Positions 9,232-19,215 are shown, counted from the stretch's first letter. The stretch is DNA of 46,177 nt from Clostridiaceae bacterium (GCA_012519085.1 JAAYQX010000019.1:1-46177); one strand, 5' to 3'. The notes: generated from the sequence alone by a model not told the origin. Translations and numbers: made by a program.

Positions 9232-10164
9232 GTGTCTAAATATATTTTTAAAAGGCTGCTGATCGTGATTCCTACAATGCTGGCGGTAATTTTAATTGTA
9301 TTTCTATTAATGAATCTAACCCCCAGCGACCCGGCTTCGGTGATTCTCGGCCCCAACGCCACCCAGGAAGCCAAGGACAAGCTAAATCAAGAATTTGGTT
9401 ATGATAAGCCAGTGTTGGTACGTTATTTTGATTATGTAGTTAATTTGGTGCAGGGTGACATGGGGACTACCTATACCACCAGCCGTTCGGTATTCACGGA
9501 AGTAACCATGCGTTTTCCCACTACTTTGAAATTGGCGGCAATCGGCATTACTTTGGCGGTTGTATTAGGGGTGCCGTTAGGTATTGTGGCGGCGGTAAAA
9601 CAATACAGTATTTTTGACATAATTGGTACAGCCACCTCTATGTTTATGGCTTCGGTGCCCGGGTTCTGGCTGGGCTTAATGCTGATTTTGCTGTTCGCTT
9701 TGAAATTAGGTATTTTACCCTCCTACGGCAATGCTACCTGGGTACATTATATTTTACCTTCTGTAACTTTGGCTTTGCCGGTGGCTGCCTCTATCCTGCG
9801 CATGACCCGCACCACTATGCTGGAATCTATTCGCCAGGATTTTGTACGCACCGCACGGGCCAAAGGACAAATTGAGCGTAAAGTTATTTTCAAACATGCC
9901 TTGCATAACGCTTTGTTGCCGGTGGTAACCGTGGCCGGCACGGAATTTGGTTTCCTGCTGGGTGGGGCAGTGGTGATCGAGCAAGTTTTCTCCATAAACG
10001 GCGTAGGCAAATTGCTGCTGGAGGGCATCCGCATGAAGGATGTGCCTTTAGTTACCGGCTGTGCGGTCTTTATCTGTTTCTTGTTTATGATAGTGATGCT
10101 GCTGGTAGATATCCTCTACGCTTATATTGATCCGCGCATCCGGGATCGTTATACCCGTGCTTAG
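9232..10164 (+). CDS. dppB: Peptide ABC transporter permease (DppB/OppB family)
   Basis: GTG start after GGAGGAGG RBS; LNQEFGYDKPVLVRYFDYV; ESIRQDFVRTARAKG...HALHNALLPVVTV EAA loop. Confidence 0.92.
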   Translation: MSKYIFKRLLIVIPTMLAVILIVFLLMNLTPSDPASVILGPNATQEAKDKLNQEFGYDKPVLVRYFDYVVNLVQGDMGTTYTTSRSVFTEVTMRFPTTLKLAAIGITLAVVLGVPLGIVAAVKQYSIFDIIGTATSMFMASVPGFWLGLMLILLFALKLGILPSYGNATWVHYILPSVTLALPVAASILRMTRTTMLESIRQDFVRTARAKGQIERKVIFKHALHNALLPVVTVAGTEFGFLLGGAVVIEQVFSINGVGKLLLEGIRMKDVPLVTGCAVFICFLFMIVMLLVDILYAYIDPRIRDRYTRA

Positions 10165-10189
10165 TTTCAAAGAGAGGAGAAGATAAAAA

Positions 10190-11086
10190 ATGTCAAAGCA
10201 AGCAGATGTTCAGACAGCAACTAATATAAAGCGACCCAAAAGAAAAAGCCAAGCAAAAGAAATTTGGCGGCGCATGAAGAAAAACCGCATCGCCATGGTG
10301 GGGTTAGCAATTATCAGTATTATTCTGTTATGCACGATTTTAGCCGACGTTATCGTATCCTACGATTATTCTTTGGAACAGAATATGGATTTGCGCTACG
10401 CTGCTCCTTCAGGGGATCATTGGTTCGGCTGCGATAATTACGGCCGGGATATTTTTGCCCGAGTGATCCATGGTACCAGAAACTCTTTGATAATGGGCAT
10501 TGGTGCGGTAGTGGTCGGTATTTTGCTGGGCGGCTTTTTCGGCTCGATAACCGGCTATTTCGGTGGGAAGCTGGATACAGTGATTATGCGTATTATGGAT
10601 GTGTTTAATACCATTCCTTTTATGCTGTTGGCCTTGGCCATTGCCTCAGCTTTAGGTCCCAGCCTGACCAATGTGTTGATCGCGTTGATGATTTCCATGG
10701 TGCCCTATTATACGCGAGTTATTCGCGCTTCTATTTTGAACGTAGTCGGCCAGGATTTTATCGAAGCAGGCAAAGCTTGCGGTACGCCGACCCGGTTTAT
10801 AATTCTTAAGCATGTGCTACCCAATGCCATAGGCCCGGTTATCGTACATGCTACTATGTCGGTGGGCACTATGATTTTGTCCGCTTCGGCCATGAGCTTC
10901 CTAGGCATGGGCATTCAGCCGCCGGCACCGGAATGGGGCTCCATGCTCAACGAGGGTAAAGATTACATGCTCTATGCACCCCATTTGGTGATTTTCCCCG
11001 GCTTGGCGATTGTTTTGACCGCCTTATCGGTGAATCTTATGGGCGACGGTTTGCGGGACGCTTTGGATCCCAGATTAAAGGATTGA
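10190..11086 (+). CDS. dppC: Peptide ABC transporter permease (DppC/OppC family)
   Basis: HWFGCDNYGRDIFARVIHGTRNSL; EAGKACGTPTRFIILKHVLPNAIGPVIV. Confidence 0.93.
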   Translation: MSKQADVQTATNIKRPKRKSQAKEIWRRMKKNRIAMVGLAIISIILLCTILADVIVSYDYSLEQNMDLRYAAPSGDHWFGCDNYGRDIFARVIHGTRNSLIMGIGAVVVGILLGGFFGSITGYFGGKLDTVIMRIMDVFNTIPFMLLALAIASALGPSLTNVLIALMISMVPYYTRVIRASILNVVGQDFIEAGKACGTPTRFIILKHVLPNAIGPVIVHATMSVGTMILSASAMSFLGMGIQPPAPEWGSMLNEGKDYMLYAPHLVIFPGLAIVLTALSVNLMGDGLRDALDPRLKD

Positions 11087-11096
11087 GGTGAAAGAG

Positions 11097-12110
11097 ATGG
11101 CAGAATTAACGCAAACTCAGGAACTTAGGGAGAACCAGGACGTCCTGTTGGAAATAAATAATTTGACGGTAGTTTATAAATCTGACGAGGAAATTGTGCA
11201 TGCGGTGAACGGCATCAGCTTCCAAGTCGGCGTCAAGGAAACCATTGGTCTGGTAGGAGAAACCGGCGCTGGTAAAACTACCACCGCTTTAAGTATTATG
11301 CGTTTGTTGCCCGAACGTACCGGTTTTATTGAGGGCGGGGAAATTTTATATAATGGTATGGACCTTGTGACCAAGCCCCAAAATGAAATGCGCATGATTC
11401 GCGGCTCTTTGATCTCCATGATTTTTCAGGATCCCATGACTTCTTTGAACCCCATTATGACTGTGGGAGATCAGATTTATGAGTCCTTGGAAATCCATAA
11501 TACAGATAATAAAACCCGCCAGCAGTTGGATGAACGTGTGAATGAACTCCTAACATTGGTTGGCATTCAGCCTCGCCGCAAAAAAGAGTTTCCCCATCAG
11601 TTCTCCGGCGGCATGAAACAACGTATCGTCATCGCGATCGCTTTAGCCTGCGAACCCCAGTTATTGATTGCCGACGAGCCTACCACCGCACTGGATGTGA
11701 CCATCCAGGCACAGGTTTTAGATTTGATGCGGGAATTAAAAGAGAAATTGGACACTTCCATGATTATGATTACCCATGATCTGGGAGTGGTGGCGGAAAC
11801 ATGCGATAAAGTTGCAATTATGTACGCCGGCGAGATCGTGGAAAGAGGTTCGGTGGAGGATATTTTCGAAGGAAAACAACATCATCCATATACGGAAGGC
11901 TTGTTCGGCGCCATTCCTAATTTGGAGGAAGAGACGGACCGTTTGAGTCCTATCGACGGCTTAATGCCTAATCCCACGGATTTGCCATCGGGCTGTAAAT
12001 TCCATCCCCGTTGTAAGTACTGCATGGATATTTGCCGGGAGCAAGTGCCGCCCGTCTATCTGGAAGATGGACATATGATTGCTTGCCATCTCGTTGTGAA
12101 GGAGGATTGA
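11097..12110 (+). CDS. dppD: Peptide ABC transporter ATP-binding protein (DppD/OppD)
   Basis: Walker A GETGAGKTT, FSGGMKQRIVIAIAL signature, LLIADEPTTALD; C-terminal GCKFHPRCKYCMDIC FeS/OppD motif. Confidence 0.94.
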   Translation: MAELTQTQELRENQDVLLEINNLTVVYKSDEEIVHAVNGISFQVGVKETIGLVGETGAGKTTTALSIMRLLPERTGFIEGGEILYNGMDLVTKPQNEMRMIRGSLISMIFQDPMTSLNPIMTVGDQIYESLEIHNTDNKTRQQLDERVNELLTLVGIQPRRKKEFPHQFSGGMKQRIVIAIALACEPQLLIADEPTTALDVTIQAQVLDLMRELKEKLDTSMIMITHDLGVVAETCDKVAIMYAGEIVERGSVEDIFEGKQHHPYTEGLFGAIPNLEEETDRLSPIDGLMPNPTDLPSGCKFHPRCKYCMDICREQVPPVYLEDGHMIACHLVVKED

Positions 12111-12113
12111 GCC

Positions 12114-13061
12114 ATGGAACCTTTAATCAGAACTGTGGATTTAAAAAAATATTTTCGGGTTTACGGTGGCATGCTCCATGCCGTAGACGGCGTGGATGTG
12201 GTCATCAACCAAGGCCAAACCTTAGGAGTGGTGGGCGAATCCGGTTGCGGCAAATCTACTTTAGGGCGTTTAGTGCTCCGCTTATTGGAGCCCACTGGCG
12301 GGCAGATTTTCTTTGAAGGAAAAGACATCATGGCATACGACCGCAAAGATATGAAACAAGTGCGGCAACAAATGCAAATTATTTTCCAAGACCCTTTTTC
12401 AAGCCTGAATCCGCGGATGCCCGTTTTTGATTTGATCGCCGAACCATTGGTGATGAATCGCATTTATAAAACCAAAGCGGAATTGACAACTAAAATTTAT
12501 GAACTAATGGAAATGGTTGGCTTGGCTGACCGCTATATCAACACTTTCCCCCATGAAATGGACGGGGGTCGCCGGCAGAGGGTGGGCGTTGCCCGAGCTT
12601 TGGCTCTGAACCCCAAATTTATTGTTTGCGACGAGCCGGTTTCCGCCCTGGATGTTTCCATCCAAGCGCAGATTCTAAACCTGCTCATGGATTTACAGGA
12701 TGAATTGGATCTGACCTATATGTTTATTACCCATGACCTGTCAGTGGTGAAACATATTTCTGATGAAATTGGCGTTATGTATTTGGGCCAATGCGTGGAG
12801 CGGGCTAATTCTAAAGAATTGTTCGCCAATCCTTTGCATCCCTATACTAAAGCGTTGCTTTCGGCGATTCCGGTGCCCCGTTTGCGCAAGGACGTACGCC
12901 ATCAAATCATCCGCGGCGAGCTTTCCGATCCCATCGAACCCGAGCCGGGTTGTCGTTTCGCCAACCGTTGCGATTTTTGCCAGGAAGGTTGTACCGGAAC
13001 GAATATTCCTTTAAAAGATCAAGGTAACGGCCACTGGGTATCGTGCACGCTTTATCAGTAA
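12114..13061 (+). CDS. dppF: Peptide ABC transporter ATP-binding protein (DppF/OppF)
   Basis: Walker A GESGCGKST, variant signature MDGGRRQRVGVARAL, FIVCDEPVSALD, GCRFANRCDFC. Confidence 0.94.
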   Translation: MEPLIRTVDLKKYFRVYGGMLHAVDGVDVVINQGQTLGVVGESGCGKSTLGRLVLRLLEPTGGQIFFEGKDIMAYDRKDMKQVRQQMQIIFQDPFSSLNPRMPVFDLIAEPLVMNRIYKTKAELTTKIYELMEMVGLADRYINTFPHEMDGGRRQRVGVARALALNPKFIVCDEPVSALDVSIQAQILNLLMDLQDELDLTYMFITHDLSVVKHISDEIGVMYLGQCVERANSKELFANPLHPYTKALLSAIPVPRLRKDVRHQIIRGELSDPIEPEPGCRFANRCDFCQEGCTGTNIPLKDQGNGHWVSCTLYQ

Positions 13062-13081
13062 ATGCTGAGTATTAGTTACAT

Positions 13082-13104
13082 TTAAGCGATAAATTGTCGC
13101 TTAA
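13082..13104 (+). other. Intercistronic hairpin upstream of SBP gene
   Basis: ttaagcga / tcgcttaa 8-bp stem, 7-nt loop. Confidence 0.5.
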
Positions 13105-13134
13105 TATAAATTAGGAAAAATAGGAGGAACGAAA

Positions 13135-14700
13135 ATGAAAAAAATATTAGTAGTAATGCTAGCCTTGGTTATGGTGGTAGCGTTGCTGTTGACCGCTTGT
13201 AGCGGTGGCACCAAAGGCGGCGATACCAAAGAAGGTGATACCAAAGAAGGTGATACCACAAGCAGCAATGCCGACGAGGAATTGATGGTTGGTATTGGAA
13301 AAGTAAACAGTAATTTTAATACCTATGCTGCTTACGGCGATGATACCTATGGCATGATGCAGGTTTATGACACCTTGACCATAAAAAACGCCAAGGGTGA
13401 AGTTGTGCCTAGCGTGGCTTCTTGGGAAGTATCCGAGGACGGCACTGTCTACACCTTTACTATTAGGGACGATGTTAAGTTCTCCAATGGCAAGGCTTTC
13501 ACCACGGACGATGCGGTATTTAATTTAGAACAGGCCATCGCCTCTTCTTATATCAATTGGACCATGGTCGGTGTGGAAGCTGTGGAAAAAGTGGATGACA
13601 AACAATTTACCGTTACCTTAGCTGCCCCGGACGTAATTTTCCTGGAAAAACTGACCTGGGTTTACTTGGTGAACAAAGAGGCCTATGAAGCCGCCGGAGA
13701 CCAATATGGTCTGACCGTGGAAAATATTGTGGGCAGCGGTCCCTACACCTTGAGCGAATGGATTCCGGGTGAAAAAGCAGTTTTTGTAGCTAATGAAGAC
13801 TATTGGCAAGGTGCACCCAGCATCAAAAAAGCCACCTTCCAAACCATGTCTGATGATAACGCAGCGGTGATTTCCCTGCAAACCGGCGAAATCGGTCTCT
13901 TAATCAAAGACGTTCCCAGCGTTTCTCTGCCTACTTTGGAAGGGGATAAAAACATCACTGTTACCTCCTTTTCGTCTTATGTGTTCATGGATGTACTCAT
14001 GAATGCCGGAGATGGTATTTTTGCGGACAAAACCGTCCGTCAGGCGGTCGCTTACGGCGTGGACCGAGACAAAATGCTGACCGTTGGTACAGAAGGTTTA
14101 GGCTACAAAGTGGATTATCCGTCCGGCCCGGATTATATTGCTAATCCCCAATTAGAAGACTTTTTCTATGAATATGACCCGGCTAAAGCGGCGCAAATGA
14201 TTACCGATGCCGGCCTGGCCGGTCAAACCGTGACCATCCGCACCATGGATACTCCTCCCTGGCCTAAATTAGCTACTGCTTTGCAGGATGACCTAAATAA
14301 GATGGGTTTCAACGCCAAGGTTGAGCAGTTGGATTACACCGCTTACAGTGAACAGGTGTGGGGCAATGCTGATTTTGAAATCGCCATCGGCCGTTTTTGG
14401 TCCGGCACTAAAGATACCGGCGAAGTACTCAGTATGATGCTTTCAACAGCACCGGGTACTTTAGCCAACTTTGGCAACTATGAGAACCCGGATATTGAGC
14501 CTTTCTTGGCCGAGGGGTCAAGCACCACCGATTTGGAGCGTCGCAAAGAGGTATATACTGAAGCCATTAAAATCTTCAGAGAAGACGTTCCGCTGATTCC
14601 TCTCTACTATACTAATGGTAGCCGTGCTTATACCAGCAAATTGACAATTGACGAGAATCTGGTCCAATATGATCGGCTCTTTTACTATAGTTGGAAATAA
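13135..14700 (+). CDS. dppA: Peptide ABC transporter substrate-binding lipoprotein
   Basis: Lipobox LLLTAC; SBP family 5 pattern (TFTIRDDVKFSNGKAFTTDDAVF; GSGPYTLSEWIPGEKAVFVANEDYW). Confidence 0.93.
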   Translation: MKKILVVMLALVMVVALLLTACSGGTKGGDTKEGDTKEGDTTSSNADEELMVGIGKVNSNFNTYAAYGDDTYGMMQVYDTLTIKNAKGEVVPSVASWEVSEDGTVYTFTIRDDVKFSNGKAFTTDDAVFNLEQAIASSYINWTMVGVEAVEKVDDKQFTVTLAAPDVIFLEKLTWVYLVNKEAYEAAGDQYGLTVENIVGSGPYTLSEWIPGEKAVFVANEDYWQGAPSIKKATFQTMSDDNAAVISLQTGEIGLLIKDVPSVSLPTLEGDKNITVTSFSSYVFMDVLMNAGDGIFADKTVRQAVAYGVDRDKMLTVGTEGLGYKVDYPSGPDYIANPQLEDFFYEYDPAKAAQMITDAGLAGQTVTIRTMDTPPWPKLATALQDDLNKMGFNAKVEQLDYTAYSEQVWGNADFEIAIGRFWSGTKDTGEVLSMMLSTAPGTLANFGNYENPDIEPFLAEGSSTTDLERRKEVYTEAIKIFREDVPLIPLYYTNGSRAYTSKLTIDENLVQYDRLFYYSWK

Positions 14701-14734
14701 GCGACAAACTAAGATGATTGTTTTTTAATTAGAA

Positions 14735-14767
14735 CCAACAACCGCTGCAAACCGCAGCGGTTGTTGG
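14735..14767 (+). terminator. Intrinsic terminator-like hairpin after SBP gene
   Basis: Perfect 14-bp stem ccaacaaccgctgc / gcagcggttgttgg, AAACC loop; downstream A/T-rich but weak U-tract. Confidence 0.65.
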
Positions 14768-14792
14768 ATATTATTCCGGAAGTAGCAAAGAT

Positions 14793-15371
14793 ATGATTAA
14801 AATATGCATAGAAACCGGCTGGGGCAATTTGCTGGCAGAATTATATGATAAACAGGCGCCGCGTACCACCGCTCACTTTTTGACTTATGTGGACGAAGGG
14901 CATTATGATGGCGCCAGCATTTACCGTACCGCCCGCCGGGATAATGTAGTGCCGGGTTTGGACGGTGCCATGATTGAAGTGATTGAGGGCGGTTACTATA
15001 ATCCCTACTATGAGAATATTTTGCGGGCAGGACTTGCTCCCGGTCAGGTATATGAAGATGAGCTGGCGCCCAAGGGCACTCATCCGACTATAATGGTGGA
15101 AACCACTGAGGAAACGGGAATTAAACATCTGGACGGCGTTTTGAGCATGGGCCGCACTTCCCCGGACATGGTGGACGATTGCTTTTTTATCTGCGTAGGT
15201 AATCAGCCGGAATTGGATTACGGCGGTGCCCGCAGCGGTGACGGCTTGGGGTTCTCCGCTTTCGGACGCATCGTGTCAGGCATGGATCTGGTGCGTAAAA
15301 TACACAAAAGCCCCAGTCAGGGACAGAAATTATTGGAAGATGTGCCGGTGCTGCGCATATATCGTGTTTAA
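14793..15371 (+). CDS. Cyclophilin-type peptidyl-prolyl cis-trans isomerase
   Basis: GNLLAELYDKQAPRTTAHFLTYVDEGHYDGASIYRT; ETGIKHLDGVLSMGR; DDCFFICVGNQPELDYGG; FGRIVSGMDLVRKIH. Confidence 0.88.
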   Translation: MIKICIETGWGNLLAELYDKQAPRTTAHFLTYVDEGHYDGASIYRTARRDNVVPGLDGAMIEVIEGGYYNPYYENILRAGLAPGQVYEDELAPKGTHPTIMVETTEETGIKHLDGVLSMGRTSPDMVDDCFFICVGNQPELDYGGARSGDGLGFSAFGRIVSGMDLVRKIHKSPSQGQKLLEDVPVLRIYRV

Positions 15372-15387
15372 TTCCACCCTTCCTTAA

Positions 15388-17181
15388 TTAGGTAAACTGG
15401 GCCTGATAAAGTTTGGCATAAGCACCGCCCTTCGTTAGCAGTTCTTGATGTGTGCCTTGTTCTTCAATTTGGCCGTCAGCAATTAAGATAATATTATCTG
15501 CCTTTTGAATTGTTGAGAGCCGATGGGCGATCACAAAAGAAGTGCGCCCTGCGATCAGCTTGTTCATGGCGTCCTGAATGGCAATTTCAGTTCTACTGTC
15601 CACATTGGAAGTAGCTTCGTCCAAAATCAGCAGCGGTGTGTTCAGCAACATAGCTCTGGCAATGGCCAGAAGCTGTTTTTGTCCCTGTGAAAGATTCTCC
15701 GCACCGTCACTGATAATACTGTCATAGCCCTCCGGCTGGGCTGTGATGAAATTATCAATATGGGCCGCTTCGGCAGCGGCTCTGATCTGATCCAAAGTTG
15801 CCTCCGGCCTCCCATAAGCGATATTGTCTCGGATCGTACCCTTAAACAGCCAGGTATCCTGCAAAACCATGGCGAAAGATCGGCGCAAACTCCGCCTTGT
15901 CACATCCAGCACCGGCTGACCATCAATCAGAATACAGCCCTCATCCGGATCATAAAAGCGCATCAGCAGATTGATCAAAGTGGTCTTGCCGGAGCCCGTC
16001 GCTCCCACGATAGCTGTCAAAGAGCCTGGTTTTGTGCGCAAGTTTATATTCTTCAGCACCGGTATCTCCGGGAGATAAGAGAAACTGACATTGCGAAATT
16101 CCACCTCGCCTTTGACATCCTGCAACTCAGTCGCTCCCGCTTTGTCCGGCGGTTCCGAGGGCTGCTCAAGCAGTGTGAAGACACGTTCTGCCGCTGACAG
16201 CGCGGACTGGAGCTCAGCCAGAATGGCTGCGATCTCATTGATGGGGCCGGAGAATCTGCGCGAATAGAGAATAAACGAAGTGAGATGGCCCAGACTGACC
16301 CTGCCTTGCAGAAAGAGCAAAGCGCCGAACATGGAGACTAAGGAGAGGGAAAGGTTGCTGATTAAAGTCACTGAAGGCCCATTCATGGCTGCCTGATAAT
16401 CTGCTTTATAATAAGCTTCAATGCTGTCCGCATTGATTTTACCGAAGCGGCACGAGAAATATTCCTCCTGATCATAAGCTTGGATGGTCTTTTGACCGTA
16501 GAGGATTTCTTCGACATAACCATTCATCTCACCCAGCTTTTTGGACCTGAGCCGGAACAACGGCCTGGTCTTCTTAATGCGATAAATAGTAAAGATAACC
16601 GTTGCAGGCACAATCAGCAGGAAGATCAGAGACAAACTGAGGGAAAGGCTGATCATCATGATCAGGGAACCGACTACGGCCAGAATACTGGCTGCAATCT
16701 GTACCATGTCATGGGACAGTGATTGACTGACAACATCCAGATCGTAGGAGATTCTTGACACCAGATCACCGGCCTGATGCGTGTCGATATAGGATAAGGG
16801 CAGCTCGACAATTTTGTTGAAAGTATCCTGACGCATAGTTCTGATTATCTTCTGAGACAGACGCACGATCAGGCGTACCAGCAGATAATTGAGCATAGCC
16901 GAGCCGGCGTAACAGGCCAGCATGAACAGAGCTTTAGCTACAGTAGTCCTGTAGTCCGCCTGCCCGGGCACAATGCCCATGGCGTCGATGGCTTCACCGC
17001 TGAGACGAGGGCCGATTAAGGCCAAAATATTAGCGGCCAAAACCAGGATGACAGCCAGTGCCAACCCCGGTGCCTCAGGACGGACATATTTCAGAAGCCC
17101 GGCCAAAGTCTTGCGATAATTTTTAGGTTTTAGCTCAATCTCTTCTCTTTGCATAGGCCAATTCTTCAATTTTTTAAGCAA
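15388..17181 (-). CDS. ABC exporter subunit (TM288-like half of heterodimer)
   Basis: N-terminal TMD; Walker A GATGSGKTT; variant signature LSQGQKQLLAIARAM; LLILDEATSNVD; FVIAHRLST. Confidence 0.92.
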   Translation of the reverse strand: MLKKLKNWPMQREEIELKPKNYRKTLAGLLKYVRPEAPGLALAVILVLAANILALIGPRLSGEAIDAMGIVPGQADYRTTVAKALFMLACYAGSAMLNYLLVRLIVRLSQKIIRTMRQDTFNKIVELPLSYIDTHQAGDLVSRISYDLDVVSQSLSHDMVQIAASILAVVGSLIMMISLSLSLSLIFLLIVPATVIFTIYRIKKTRPLFRLRSKKLGEMNGYVEEILYGQKTIQAYDQEEYFSCRFGKINADSIEAYYKADYQAAMNGPSVTLISNLSLSLVSMFGALLFLQGRVSLGHLTSFILYSRRFSGPINEIAAILAELQSALSAAERVFTLLEQPSEPPDKAGATELQDVKGEVEFRNVSFSYLPEIPVLKNINLRTKPGSLTAIVGATGSGKTTLINLLMRFYDPDEGCILIDGQPVLDVTRRSLRRSFAMVLQDTWLFKGTIRDNIAYGRPEATLDQIRAAAEAAHIDNFITAQPEGYDSIISDGAENLSQGQKQLLAIARAMLLNTPLLILDEATSNVDSRTEIAIQDAMNKLIAGRTSFVIAHRLSTIQKADNIILIADGQIEEQGTHQELLTKGGAYAKLYQAQFT

Positions 17182-18907
17182 TTTCAGCTGCGGGTCCCAT
17201 CTGCAACTCGGCTATCTCCCGATAGGGCAGGCAGGAAGCAAGTAGTTCATCATGAGTGCCCAGAGCCAGCAGCGATCCTTTATCCAGAAACATGATCCGA
17301 TCCGCCTGTCTGACAGAACTGATGCGCTGAGCAATGATTATCTGCGCTGTCCGCGGGAAATGAAGCCGTAGTGCCGCGCGCAGCTTCTGATCGGTCTGAA
17401 AGTCCAGAGCACTGGAGGCATCATCCAAGATCAGTATCTCCGGCCTTCCGGCAAAAGCGCGGCTTAATAGCAATCTCTGTTTTTGGCCGCCGGACAGATT
17501 AACCCCTTTGGCAGCCAACTCAAAAGTAAGCCCATCCTTATCAGAGATAAAATCGGCCGTTTGAGCAATTTTGCCGGCACGGCGGATCCTGTCTTCACCA
17601 AGCCCGCGTCCGAAATCAATATTCTCCGCAATGCTCCCGGCGAAGAGAAAATCGTTCTGGAACACGCAGCCGAATAAACTGCGCAACTGTGCCGGAGGAA
17701 TCCGCCGCAGATCAATGCCTCTGACTAAAATCTCACCTGATGTCAGCTCATATTGCCGCAGCAAAAGCCTGATAACAGTACTTTTGCCGGAGCCGGTGGC
17801 CCCCATAATTCCTAGTGTTTCGCCCGGGAACAGTCGAAAGCTGATCTGATCCAGATCGTTTCTCTTTCCCAGATAGCTGAAGCTGACATTGCGAAATTCC
17901 ACTTCAGGTACTTCCGGATCCGGGTCAGGGAGCTGCTGTATCTGGTCGGCGGCAGCGATCTGATTGGTATCAGCCGGCAACTCTAAAACCTCAGCGATTC
18001 TCTTCTCGGAAGCAACAGCGCGATTATAGATATTGACCATCCTATTCATAGCCATCAGCGAGTTGGTGATCTGAATAAAATATGACAAAAAAGCCATAAC
18101 CGTTCCGGTCTGAATCAGCCCGTCATTGACTAGGCGGGCGCCGTAGATCAATACCAAGGCCACTCCGGAAAACAAAATCAGATTCACGGACGGCGCCATC
18201 TTGGCAATCTGGTCAATAGCCTCTATTTCAGCCTTCTGCACTTCCTCATTGGCCACAGCAAATCGCCCCTGTTCGTACTCGGTCTTATCCAGAGCCTTCG
18301 ACACCTTGATACCACGGATATTTTCTCTGATTACCTGCACCATATCATCGATCTTTTGCTGTACCCAGCGAAAGAGCGGAACAGCCTGGCGGAAAACTGT
18401 CCGTACCACCAAGACCAAAGGAATCACCAGCGCCAGCAGCACCAAAGACAGCCGCGGACTGAGGATCAGACAGAAGATGACACCGCCCCCAAACAGCATA
18501 ATAGCGCGGATACCCATCCGCAACGTGGCACTGAGCAGCCGATGCACAATATATGTATCCGAGGTCAGGCGGGATTCAAGGGAAGAGATTCCCAGCTTGT
18601 CGATCTGCCGGGCGGAAAGAGTAAGCGAACGTGCGAACAGATCCTGACGGATACTCCGGATCGTCAGCGAAGCAGTCCGGGAGGCCATTCGATTAGCTAC
18701 AATATTGAGCAGCCAGGCGCCGAAAGAACACAGCACCATAATTACGCCCCATATAATAATTTCCCCGCTATTACCGACCGGCACAACGGCATTGACAATA
18801 TAGGCCAAGATAGCCGGCAAAACGACTTCCAACAGTGTGCCTGTCATCTTGATAACGGCATTCCAGACAATCCGGATACGATATGGTTTGACATAAGTCT
18901 TCAGCAT
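17174..18907 (-). CDS. ABC exporter subunit (TM287-like, degenerate-site half of heterodimer)
   Basis: Walker A GATGSGKST; LSGGQKQRLLLSRAF; Walker B LILDDASSALD (Asp for catalytic Glu); IIAQRISS (Gln for H-loop His). 8-bp overlap with partner. Confidence 0.92.
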   Translation of the reverse strand: MLKTYVKPYRIRIVWNAVIKMTGTLLEVVLPAILAYIVNAVVPVGNSGEIIIWGVIMVLCSFGAWLLNIVANRMASRTASLTIRSIRQDLFARSLTLSARQIDKLGISSLESRLTSDTYIVHRLLSATLRMGIRAIMLFGGGVIFCLILSPRLSLVLLALVIPLVLVVRTVFRQAVPLFRWVQQKIDDMVQVIRENIRGIKVSKALDKTEYEQGRFAVANEEVQKAEIEAIDQIAKMAPSVNLILFSGVALVLIYGARLVNDGLIQTGTVMAFLSYFIQITNSLMAMNRMVNIYNRAVASEKRIAEVLELPADTNQIAAADQIQQLPDPDPEVPEVEFRNVSFSYLGKRNDLDQISFRLFPGETLGIMGATGSGKSTVIRLLLRQYELTSGEILVRGIDLRRIPPAQLRSLFGCVFQNDFLFAGSIAENIDFGRGLGEDRIRRAGKIAQTADFISDKDGLTFELAAKGVNLSGGQKQRLLLSRAFAGRPEILILDDASSALDFQTDQKLRAALRLHFPRTAQIIIAQRISSVRQADRIMFLDKGSLLALGTHDELLASCLPYREIAELQMGPAAEIA

Positions 18908-18988
18908 TGGCTGCTCCTTTTGTCACATTAAACGAAGACGCCTAAAAATGGGCTCCGTCACCCTTAGTCAAGTCAGTAAAGTTCAGAG

Positions 18989-19201
18989 CTATTTCAGAAC
19001 GGACAGAACATCCTCCGCCTGCTGCTGATCCTCACGACGCACATAAATATAATATTCTTCCAGGACATTGCCGGCCCTGAGAACAAAACCGGCTCCATGC
19101 TGACTTCTCAGGAGGAAAGGAATCTGGCTATTCTCCAATATACCTTTTGCCAACTCGGCCTCAATATATGGTCCGCTAAAGACCAATACTGAATCGTCCA
19201 T
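18989..19201 (-). CDS. DUF2007-family small protein
   Basis: MDDSVLVFSGPYIEAELAKGILENSQIPFLLRSQHGAG...EEYYIYVRREDQQQAEDVLSVL matches the DUF2007 pattern. Confidence 0.72.
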   Translation of the reverse strand: MDDSVLVFSGPYIEAELAKGILENSQIPFLLRSQHGAGFVLRAGNVLEEYYIYVRREDQQQAEDVLSVLK

Positions 19202-19215
19202 AATTTACTTCCTTA

